Shown here piece after piece: positions 55,270 to 64,000 of a stretch of 64,000 nt of DNA (its first letter is position 1; every line of letters starts with the position of its first letter). A model generated the notes under the pieces. That model saw only the letters and a program-made list of their open reading frames with translations, was not told where the DNA came from and searched no databases. Location: NCBI GenBank assembly GCA_934045905.1, contig OW203769.1, forward strand, positions 31,809,345 through 31,873,344, given 5' to 3'. This DNA comes from Leuctra nigra. Taxonomy: Eukaryota > Arthropoda > Insecta > Plecoptera > Leuctridae. Both the position numbers and the translations under genes were made by a program.

Positions 55270-57430
55270 GTTTGAGGTATTCATCAGACATTTGTATGAA
55301 TTACGGCGAATTCTAAGCACCTTGGCTCGAGCAGTGGGACCACTTTAACAGATCACCGATGTAACTGAAGGATGAAAGACAATTAGGTAATTTCTGAAGG
55401 TTTTCTAATAATTATGAAAACATGACGTGTGTTTCGTGCCACACCACAATCTTGTTGCAATATCACATTTGACAGCACTGAAATTAGCTCTATTTATTTT
55501 CAATGTTTCTTTCCAATGGGTGGGGACACGAATTCAGTCCCATTACATTCAGTTGTGTGAAAAACAGTCGCAAATAAAAATAGTTGCAGCATGAAATTTT
55601 GAAATATTTCAAATTTCCCGAACATTTTCCCAATAATGTTTATAGATTTCAGTGATCAACAGTTGGAACAGACGTTCTTGGATTTATTTTTAAATTGACA
55701 ACAATATCCAAGAAAACAAACCCTGAGCTCAATACGTGGAAAATATCATCTGAAGGTAAACAATTATCAAATTCGCAAAATAACAAAATATTTCAAATTC
55801 GGAAAATGTTAAAATATGGAATGAATCCATGTCAATAGAATAATAATCATTTGAATTGGCTTCGGGTTGTGGAGTAGCTTGTGAGAGACGCTAACAAGTC
55901 GTCATCAACTAGCAATCACTCTCCTGACGCCATCATTACTCTCGGCCACGTTCGCATTGTTAACTGCACTGGCATTCATTCGAGCCTGCTTTATGGGTAC
56001 TTCGCATTGATATTGTTCCAGAGCAGAAGCAATCACTTGAGGAATCCCGAGCACGATTCCATTAGCCGCTCGCTATGCATGCAGGCTGCCGGTACTAACT
56101 TCATTCAATAGCTACTTACAAATCATAGTACATTATCTCTCGAACTAGATTGCCGTACACAAAATTATATAAAACTGATTATCATATTTGTATTAATAAT
56201 AACAAGGGCTAGGATGTTTAGGACATTATACTGTTTTAATTTTTTTTCAGACAGGTCTAAAAATGATACCTACATAAATGTTTCGTGTGTTTCTGGTTTC
56301 AAAAAAAGTGTTTTATTTTGCCTGAAATTGATTTTTGTCTACATTTTATGAATTCAGTCCTTTACTTGCTATTTTAAGGTATTTTTGTCAATTTTTTTAA
56401 ATTATTGGGTAAAATAATTTATAAGTAATTCTTGTCTTCACAAAATGTCCATCCTCCATTTGACACATTTTAATATCTCACTCCAAATTCAACTTCTAAA
56501 ACCAATAAATCGAATAATATCAATATGTTAACGAATATTACAAAGCAAACCATTTCATTGGTCCTTTTTCGGGATTTTATGGTCCTTTTTACATAGTTTT
56601 AAGGTACTATTTGCCAGCCTTTTTGGACATTCCATAGGTCATTAACATCCTAGCTCTAATAATCATCCATTATGTAACTTCGCAAATTCATTAATTATTT
56701 GCAGGCATTCGGTTTTCGCGATTTATCCAATATAATTCCATCCTCCTATGTTTTCTGGGTTAATAGAGATTTTTTAAAATTACTACTTGCATGACAACTT
56801 GTTTATGTCTGGATGTAGAAGAGACTGATTTCATTCGGGGTTCCAAGTATGCATATTATTATCTTCTCTGTGTGTGCCAACTAATTGTAAACCATTTGAA
56901 TTACGAAAATAAAGACGGGAAAATAACTTCCTCTGATTGATGGTTATTTCTCGAAGTGTTCGCGGATCTCCTGTGAGGACTCCGCGGACCACAACTGTGA
57001 AAAACTGTGAACTGTGAGGACCACAGTTTAAGAAACGCTGGACTGAGAGTATTTGACCAGTCAATTGAGCGTTCAAAACGCAACATACTAAGCAACACTT
57101 TCGAATACGAGATAAAGCATTGCAAGATTCGAAGCAAACTGCAGCAATATGTCGTAGGAGTAGGGATTTTGAGTGTGGAAAAAACGTTTTTTTTCCGGAT
57201 AAACTAGATTTTTTGTGTGTTAATTGGTCAATTTTTTGGTAAATTTTGAATCCTAAGGCCCCTTGTTGTGGTAGATTTTACCAAAAAAATCAATACATCT
57301 CCAAGTCATATTTGTCAACAATTGATATTTTGGCGGGAAGTTTCTATCAACTCTTTTTCGCCACATTCTGAATAACAATCAAAACTGATTTCTTGATATT
57401 TCGGAAATTCTTTTCATGACTTGGGTCGTC
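55270..57430. other. no supported feature
   Basis: AT-rich DNA with isolated open frames such as 55881-56111. I see no splice-supported exon or repeat family. A short GGACTCCGCGGACCACAACTG / GAGGACCACAG patch lies near 56975-57035. Confidence 0.4.
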
Positions 57431-57440
57431 CTAGACTCAC

Positions 57441-57625
57441 CCAGTGCCACCGCTACCCTGGGATGTGTCACCGACTGTCACCGCTACCCTGGGATGTGTG
57501 TCACCGCTACCCTGGGATGTGTCACCGACTGTCACACGCCACGACGCTGTCACTGACGCGGTCACAGCAACACTGGCACACTTGACAACAACGCAACGGC
57601 TCTCCCGCCTCCCGTGATATTTATA
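57441..57625 (-). promoter_or_regulatory. candidate TATA promoter and first exon
   Basis: On the minus strand TATAAATA (57618-57625) is followed after about 30 bases by a GC-richer stretch that ends at a clean donor (CTGG/GTGAGT, exon end 57441). The stretch contains short tandem repeats (GGTGACACATCCCAGGGTAG). It could be a non-coding first exon for a minus-strand gene downstream, possibly the phosphate transporter, but nothing links them. Confidence 0.35.
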
Positions 57626-57699
57626 CCTGGCGTCCACTGCACTTGCACATGCACCGCGCTTTGCTCCCGCCGCGTCACTTCCAGCGTTCCGAATCGGAT

Positions 57700-59285
57700 T
57701 CCAGCAGAGTCGGGAATATCAAGTTATAGAATATGGACGTGGCTGAGACGGACACTTGAGTAAAATCTCCCCCCCACAAGAAATATGCTATAAAACTAAT
57801 AAAAATATTTGTCGAAAAAGTATAAGTAAACCTAGCTTACAAGACTGTGTACTCTTGGAGTGATGTTTCTAATATTTATAGAAACTTGAACTATATATTC
57901 AATTCACTATTTTAATTAGATTTCAGTTAGAAGGCGCGGGGGCGGGGGCGGGGGTCAGCGACGGCAAATGATACGGGACATTGGGAACAACCACGATATT
58001 TTCCTAATATGAAATTATGTACACAGCATGGATGGCAACATTTTTTCTTTGGTACAAAGTGATAGCTTTTTTGCCAACTTCGTGTTCAATTTTTTTTATT
58101 ATTATTTGAACTTCGTTCAATTTCTTGGACATTGTTCATCGTTGTGAAATTCTATTCCTTATTTTGTTGTTATTCGTGAAAAAAATTTTAATACAAAACG
58201 TCAAGAAATTCAGTGTTGAATAATAGAGTGTTTGGAAGGAAAATCAGGGAAAAATACGAAAATTAAACTACGAATCACAGAATCTGACCGATATTTTTAG
58301 CTTTAATTTTTCCACACATAATGGTAGTTACATAACTGTGCATACATGTCATTTGCATAGCCTCACAATACTGTCCTGCATTTTATGACAATGCACTCAT
58401 TTCCACATGTCTTCTCCATTTAGCCGAATAATCTTAGATCATCGTTTCTTAACTGCGTTATATTTTATGACCCAAAATAACGACTCCCATTCATTTGAAA
58501 TTTCCTCATTTCAGAAATAATAACTCAATCTTATTTCATCCTCCAAGGCTTCAAGTAGTAATCCCGCGATGAAACATGACGAACTGATGTTCTTGTCTGA
58601 ACTTGACCTGTTTCTGTTGCAACTGGGACAAGTGCAAGGATGCAGCTCGTCCCGATGGAATGTAATTATAGCGCTGGCAGGAGCGTGAGATCTGACGCAA
58701 CTTAGCGTAATTGCAGGATAAACGATGGGCGTTGCAATTATACAAGCGAAGACGCTACATATTAAGAGCAAATGAGTCAGTCGTGCGATTTTATTTCAGC
58801 TTGGTTATATTAATGTACATACTAATTTCACGGATTACATAGTACATAAACATAATATGTTAAAATATTTCAAATACACATTGATATATTTCATGATTTT
58901 TGTGGAATCACTTACAAAATCCTTTAGTTGTTTACCGCCCTACTAGTAGTAGTTTATTTTAGTATAATTTCCTTTTTATTCTATATTATTTTTGTAAAAT
59001 CGATTACTTATACCGACCTAACTCATTCCTACATCCAAGGTAGGTACACAGAAATCACCATTCCATGTTGTTGTGTCCATGAAAGAACATGAAAATATTA
59101 TGAAACAAAATATTAAAAATGAACATCTTTTTCTAAAAACCTGAGAGAAAAGTTTTCTTCTAGGTACTTCGAAGTGAACGAAGTATGGATCGAGTTTTAC
59201 AAAACTAGTATACCTAGCATAAAAAGGAAATTATATTAAAATAAAAGTTACATTTCACGGTTCTGAAGAGAAACATTTGCTTCTG
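57700..59285. other. no supported feature
   Basis: AT-rich DNA. A GGCGGGGGCGGGGG patch lies at about 57937-57955 and may form a G-quadruplex. No exons or known repeats are seen. Confidence 0.4.
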
Positions 59286-59289
59286 ATAA

Positions 59290-60081
59290 TTAAATCTTGA
59301 CGATGCCTCCGATTGTGGCAATGACAACATCGAGATCGAGTGGGAAGAGCTCCTTCCCGAGCGTGATCGTGTTCACGTTGGACACGTATTCCTCGTGCAC
59401 GTTGAGCGGCTGTTTGACGCACGTGACGACCGTCGACTCATCGACCGACGCCAGCTTCACGTTGATGCGGAACCGGGCCGCGTCTCTCTTCGGCCCGATG
59501 TAGCGCAAGTAGCACATATAGTTCTTCAGCAACGCCGTCTTAGCACACTTCTCCAGCGGCTCACATCTGCAGTAAAACGCAAAATATTCTTCCTGTTCCT
59601 CCCATTTGAACAAGAACGAGTAAGCATCCGAATCATCTGTGAAATCCATAGTGACCTTGCTGCCGAGGGATTGTATGAAAAAAGGATGATGATACTCATG
59701 AACGTGCCGATAGAGCGCGGACGGGCTGCCGACAAATCCACAACCACCGACAATTGCACGATTGGCGATCAGATCGCATTTGTACCCAAATTCACACTGT
59801 CCAAGATGAATCTCAAACGCGTTATCCGTTCTTCGCTTCTCGTTACATCCGCGCCGCTCGTTCTTGCAGGCGGCCCGCAGAACTTGCTCGCCCAATCCGT
59901 CCAGAGCGAGGTTATGTATGTCCGGCGTCCCCGGGGCGCGGCACACGGGGCAGCTGTCGAGCTCGCGTCTGCAGTCGGTGCAGACGTTGTGGCCGTTGAG
60001 ACACATAAACAGTGGTGCAGCCGGCTCGAGGCACACGGGGCATTCCAGCGCGCGCAACGCCGCTTCTTCGGCTTCGTTCAC
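59290..60081 (-). CDS. SIAH/sina-like RING zinc-finger E3 ubiquitin ligase, 5' end disrupted
   Basis: The frame holds a C3HC4 RING near its start (numbering from 60081: Cys14, Cys17, Cys27, His31, Cys34, Cys37, Cys44, Cys47). A SIAH-type zinc finger follows (ACKNERRGC ... HLGQCEFGYKC ... YRHVHEYHH), then a shorter C-terminal region in the place of the SIAH substrate-binding domain. SIAH proteins use the RING to recruit E2 enzymes and the rest to choose substrates. The first codon of the frame is GTG, not ATG. A plausible ATG at 60126-60128, just after an acceptor (TTCCCAG, exon start 60141), is in a different frame: it reads MVNEAEDPAKPKTLRR and stops. The two halves share a GAAGCCGAAGA repeat, so a one-base frameshift in this repeat is likely. 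It could be a recent pseudogene, a base error, or a gene with another 5' exon. Confidence 0.8.
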   Translation of the reverse strand: MNEAEEAALRALECPVCLEPAAPLFMCLNGHNVCTDCRRELDSCPVCRAPGTPDIHNLALDGLGEQVLRAACKNERRGCNEKRRTDNAFEIHLGQCEFGYKCDLIANRAIVGGCGFVGSPSALYRHVHEYHHPFFIQSLGSKVTMDFTDDSDAYSFLFKWEEQEEYFAFYCRCEPLEKCAKTALLKNYMCYLRYIGPKRDAARFRINVKLASVDESTVVTCVKQPLNVHEEYVSNVNTITLGKELFPLDLDVVIATIGGIVKI

Positions 60082-60125
60082 CGTCGCAGCGTCTTCGGCT
60101 TCGCAGGGTCTTCGGCTTCATTCAC

Positions 60126-60141
60126 CATCGCTGCTTCTTCG
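60126..60141 (-). promoter_or_regulatory. splice acceptor and out-of-frame ATG upstream of the SIAH-like frame
   Basis: TGTGTTCCCAG ends at 60142 and is followed by CGAAGAAGCAGCG and ATG. This is the natural 3' splice site for a leader intron. The ATG frame does not run into the RING frame without a one-base shift between 60081 and 60126. Confidence 0.4.
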
Positions 60142-60537
60142 CTGGGAACACAGTAATCAATTCGATCCGATGAAAAACATACACAAGAAGACACTCGGAA
60201 CACACATCGGATACACTTAGAAGTAATTCACTTCATCGATACAAAAAGAATCACAAATCATATTAAAAACACTCACAGTAGTCTCTAGCGACTGTATAAT
60301 TACAATTTCACCAAAATAATAGAATTGTTCCGCAGTTCCAGAATCATTGTTCCGTTAATTTAATGGCGGAATGTAATGGCCGGCATGTGTTCTAGGTTAT
60401 TGGGGAATACTTTTAAAAATCAAAAGTCTGGTAGGTGTGAAAGTTTCTATTCTCTTGATGACGACAAGAGGGTATTTATCATGATTTACGTTTTGAAAAC
60501 ACCAGATAAGATAGATACGAGAAATGAATACTATTAA

Positions 60538-60903
60538 GACGGCTGAGTAGTGAGTTTGACCTTGAAGAGTTTTATAATCGATTTTTATCAATATCTTTTA
60601 CCAATGTAATTGTTAAGAAAATAAGGCTTTGTACGAGTCTTCAGAACAGTTCAATGAAAATAATTTCATAGTTTGGAATGGTTTATTAAGTTGTATTTTG
60701 TCCTACAGACGTTTAGTGCCATATTTTAACTAATTTTCAGGCACTAAACGTCTGTAGGACAAAATAAAATAATAACCCATTCCAAGCTATGAAATTATTT
60801 TAATTGAACTGTTCTGAATACTCGTATACAAAGCCTTATTTTCGTAACAATTACATTGGTAAAAGATCTTGATAAAAATCGATTGCAAAACTCTTCAATG
60901 TCG
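60538..60903. mobile_element. foldback MITE family B, copy 4
   Basis: It starts GACGGCTGAGTAGTGAG after TTAA (60534-60537). The palindrome centre differs from the other copies (CGTTTAGTGCCATATTTT). The right terminus is lost after CTCTTCAATG. It is a diverged member of the family. Confidence 0.65.
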
Positions 60904-61301
60904 GAAGTCAACAAGAGGTCAACAAGAGTGGAGAACGTCTCCTTGATTCTGGATGGAGTCTTGGTTCTTCTCCCCAAGTCTGTGGCGCATCCCGTGTGCG
61001 CAGGAAGATGTCTGCACAGCATCCACAAGATCCTACTTCTTCAAGCTTCAAGCAGGAGTTGCGTTCAGCTCTTCCTCATTCTTGCTGGTTGTAAGTCTCT
61101 CTTGTTGATCTTGCAACGAACTTCATGAGAATTTCACTAAGCGTAGTTTGTACTTTGTATGACGTTTTTAGTGAACAAGGATTTGTAAAGAAAAAAAATA
61201 TGACCATTATTTAATTGTAAAAAAAAATAAAAAAATAAAAATTATACCTACCTAGTCAATTGTCGATAACCATTTATGAATTTATTAATTAGGTATACTA
61301 A

Positions 61302-61448
61302 GGGCCGGTCTTTCAATGCCTTGCTAACTTTTATACAGTCAATTAGGACTATATTGCCATGGCAACAACCAATGACATTCCTAGAATGACCACTAACTAA
61401 CTGTTAAGAGCTAATTGAGACTTTAGCAGAGTATTGAAAGACCGGGCC
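61302..61448. mobile_element. 147-bp MITE with TAA duplication (PIF/Harbinger-like)
   Basis: The ends are inverted copies of GGGCCGGTCTTTCAAT, flanked by TAA on both sides (61299-61301 and 61449-61451). It is non-coding. The 3-bp TWA duplication and the GGGCC ends fit Harbinger-type MITEs. Confidence 0.75.
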
Positions 61449-61451
61449 TAA

Positions 61452-62390
61452 TACACTCATTGAATGCTGGGCCGGAAGAACCATGTAACCAACAATTTCA
61501 TTATTTACAGTAATTAGCCCGTAACTGTTTCAAGGCCATATTATCACAATTACTTAGTTCGGAAGATATGGATGTTAGTTAGGTATAGGTTTCATTCAAT
61601 AACTGGTTACATGAACATAACATTTATTACAAATTACTTATATATTTGAAAAGGGTAATATTTGTGTACCCTTTAAGTTTGTATATTTTTCCTGGAGTTC
61701 CTCAAATACTTTCGTTGATTATACATCCACCAGTTTTGTTTTCTTGCTTTTATTTCAGTTTTAATGACACAATTCGTCGACTTGTAGTGTTTCATCCAAG
61801 CAGAAGTTCTCTTTCATCCCTTGAGACGGAGGACGTACGCGCGTCGATTGTAAACACCTCCTCATCGACCGGTGGTTCCGTCACCTTCAGCGACCTTGAA
61901 TGATGCGAATCCCAGGTTCGAGCCTTGTCATTGGTGATTGCAGGAAGCGAATTGCGCAACGCCAATTACGTCAGTGCATTTGCGACGGAATTGGTCGCAA
62001 ATTGCATTCGCGATTTGTGGCGCGATTGCGATTGAAATTGCAGTAATAAATTATCCGCAATACTTTAGAGAGCACATCCGATATCAAATAAAAAGGAACA
62101 TTTCAAGTGGCTAATCGTTTTTTGATTTGGTACTGGGGAGGAAAATGTTTCCCTCCAATACAATTGGTTGTGTGGATATACAGCGGCTACTAATTTGTAT
62201 CACAAAAGAATAATTGCTACAGCAATAGTAGCGTAAAATAAAAATAGTCTACACATATTCACAGCTTTGGTTAATATGTAGCATTGTGTTAATCGATTTC
62301 TAATTGTATATCAGTTGAAGTCCATCACTTATGGAAATCAAACGGACAAACTTTATTGAAATGTGACTACCGTAGAAGTCTGCTATCTAA
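61452..62390. other. no supported feature
   Basis: A GC-richer patch with GAATTGCGCAACGCC and CGCGATTTGTGGCGCGATTG lies at about 61950-62030 and consists of short TTGCG/CGCAA words. Otherwise the sequence is AT-rich and without repeats or exons that I can support. Confidence 0.4.
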
Positions 62391-62393
62391 TTA

Positions 62394-62905
62394 AGGTGAT
62401 ACTAGCGCTCGGCCGTTTTAGAAAATTGAGAGAGAAAAATTGTTTCATAAGTGAGTGTAACTTTTACAGGATGTTCACATGATCAGTCTGATTGAATATC
62501 AGTGCACTTTTTAATTTTTGCTTATTGTATCGTTAATTAGGCGCCGGTTATTCAACAAAACCGCGCAAAACGATGAAATTTGCGATACGATTGGAGACCA
62601 AACCCGTAAACCAATTGATCTCACATTTTAATCATGATTAGATGAAAGACAAACTTAGGGTTATCCCTTGGCACATTTTTGATTTTTAATTTTATACGGC
62701 GCCCAGGGAGACAAGAAAATAGCTAATTTTTCACCCAAAATCCACTAATTATTACTAATTACCGAAACAAAAAATTAAAAATGTACCAAGGGATAACCCT
62801 AAGTTTGTCTTTTATCTAATCACGATTAAAATTTCAAATAATTTGGTCTACCCATTTAGTCTCCAATCGTATCGCAAAAAGTGTCTACAAAACGCAGCAA
62901 GTAGA
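62394..62905. mobile_element. MITE family A, copy 6 (near full length)
   Basis: All family landmarks are present in order: CTCGGCCGTTTTAGAAAATT, TGATCAGTCTGATTGAATAT, GGCGCCGGTTATTCAACAAA, CGATTGGAGACCAAACCCG, TTTAATCATGATTAGATGAA, then the inverted set ending GTCTCCAATCGTATCGC. It is about 510 bp and non-coding. Confidence 0.7.
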
Positions 62906-63267
62906 GTTTTGATAGTATGCTCACTATCACTCGTAGTTCTTCAATAAAAACAAACTAGTACATTGCAATAAAAGTAATGTATTTTAATGATAGAGATAAA
63001 TTACTTTTAAATTGTCAGTTGTTATAAATCTCGAATTCGATTGCGCTGGATTGCAAAGGTTAACACAATTTCCTGTGCCCCAGCGATTGTGTTTTACAAT
63101 CACAACTGAGTGGAGCGGCAGACTTTTGACCTGCGCAATGGGAGTAGAGAGAGAGAGGTTATCTGTTGATAAGAGGCCTCGGTTCGACGCCGGGTCGTCG
63201 TGAACTCTGACATTACGAGATGTTTCCGTGGTGGGCGCGGGTTCATGTCTCGCAGGAGGCACCACCT

Positions 63268-63790
63268 CATAAGGTGGAGCAAGCGCTCGGCCGTTTTAGC
63301 AAATTGAGAGAGAAAAAGTGGGTACAACTTTGATAGTACCCACTTTGATAGTATGTTCACATCATCAGTCTGATTGTATATTAGTAGCACTTTTTCAATT
63401 TTGCTTCGTGCCTTGTTAATAAAGCGCCGGTTATTCAACAAAAAGGCGCTAATAATAAGATGAAATTTCCGATACGTTGGAGGCTATACCCGGAAACAAT
63501 TGATCTCAAATTTTAATCATGATGAGATAAAAGACAAACTTAGGGTTATCAATTGGTAAATTTTTAAAATTTAGTCTCATACGGTATCAATAATAGAGAC
63601 AAGAAAATATAAAAAATTTACAAAAAAAATCAACCAAATATTACTAATCAACGAAGCAAAATATTAAAAAGTACCAATTTATCTATTATCTAATAACAAT
63701 AATGATACAAATTTCAAATCATTTCGTCAACTTTTTCGTATCCAAAAAAGTGCCTGCAACACGCGGCAATTCGCTGGCGCTTGCGCAGCT
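63268..63790. mobile_element. MITE family A, copy 7
   Basis: CTCGGCCGTTTTAGCAAATT, TCATCAGTCTGATTGTATAT, GCGCCGGTTATTCAACAAAA, a damaged CGTTGGAGGCTATACCCGG, and at the right AATTCGCTGGCGCTTGCGC. It lies just right of a tRNA B-box-like stretch (GGTTCGACGCC, 63180-63192) that has no other tRNA feature. Confidence 0.65.
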
Positions 63791-63912
63791 TATGCGTGTC
63801 TACGTCGCACTGTTCTGTCAAGGGAGATGAGAAGAAAGTGCAGGATGGTCGGTGTGAAGAGGTGGAAAACACCTCAGTCAGGAAACACGGCCGCGGGTCT
63901 TGGGAAAAGTTT

Positions 63913-64000
63913 CTATGACGTCATCGGCGTCCAATGAACGCGCGCCACTATGACGTCATCGGCGTCCAATGAACGCGCGCCACTATGACGTCATCGGCGT
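63913..64000 (+). repeat. 35-bp tandem repeat with CRE and CCAAT words, runs off the window
   Basis: The unit reads CTATGACGTCATCGGCGTCC AATGAACGCGCGCCA. TGACGTCA occurs at 63916, 63951 and 63986. Each unit also carries a CCAAT. About 2.5 units are visible and the array continues beyond 64000. It may be part of a promoter for a gene to the right, or a minisatellite. Confidence 0.8.

Noticed and set aside
59395..60156. A 253-codon plus-strand frame opposite the SIAH-like gene
   Set aside because: It is the antisense shadow of a GC-richer coding frame; it shows no domain and the minus frame has clear RING and zinc-finger spacing.
63170..63200. GGTTCGACGCC as part of a tRNA gene
   Set aside because: Only a B-box-like word is present; no D-arm, anticodon arm or acceptor stem can be formed.

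Overview
This is a eukaryotic nuclear window, most likely from an insect or another arthropod. The genes have GT-AG introns, the base composition is AT-rich, a poly(A) signal is visible, and most of the DNA is transposable-element remnants, minisatellites and G/C homopolymer runs. I cannot name the species. No bacterial operons, CRISPR arrays or viral genes are evident.

Gene content is low. (1) At the left edge, the last two exons of a plus-strand gene (227-286, 1462-1539) encode a Lys/Glu-rich C-terminal tail of unknown identity. (2) The main gene lies on the minus strand from 40176 (ATG) to 11600 (stop). It has 13 coding exons that join in phase into a 571-residue SLC20/PiT sodium-phosphate cotransporter (Drosophila NaPi-III type). 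Both PiT half-repeats are visible: the GANDVANS and GGNDVSNA motifs, and two PIS-x-TH-type motifs. (3) On the minus strand at 59290-60081 is a SIAH/sina-like RING plus SIAH-type zinc-finger ubiquitin-ligase frame, whose 5' end appears frameshifted. Possible 5' leader exons or promoters on the minus strand lie at about 40.7, 43.1-43.3 and 57.4-57.6 kb.

The strangest locus is exon 2 of the phosphate transporter. The 99-nt, phase 1-1 exon is present 18 times in an uninterrupted array (34822-36926) with an exact 118-bp period. The spacer between copies is only 19 bp, and it still begins with a donor (GTGAGT) and ends with an acceptor (CAG). Thirteen of the 18 copies carry the same Lys-AAG to TAG change. 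The copy nearest exon 1 is intact and is the only one with a normal upstream intron.

Layout: 0-2 kb, tail of the left gene; 2-11 kb, dense DNA-transposon remnants (TTAA-flanked foldbacks, a PIF/Harbinger-like MITE, nested hAT elements); 11.6-40.2 kb, the transporter gene, whose introns hold a LINE inserted in a 43-bp minisatellite, foldback MITEs, hAT elements and the exon-2 array; 40.2-57 kb, a repeat mosaic with seven hAT-like elements (one nested inside another), a 2.95-kb element with 500-bp terminal inverted repeats and a 67-bp minisatellite; 57-60 kb, a candidate TATA promoter and the SIAH-like frame; 60-64 kb, MITEs and a 35-bp tandem repeat carrying CRE palindromes that runs off the right edge.

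Ten elements show hAT-type ends: seven have perfect 8-bp target-site duplications and three have 7/8 matches. Several hAT families carry subterminal blocks of short palindromic motifs, a different motif in each family.
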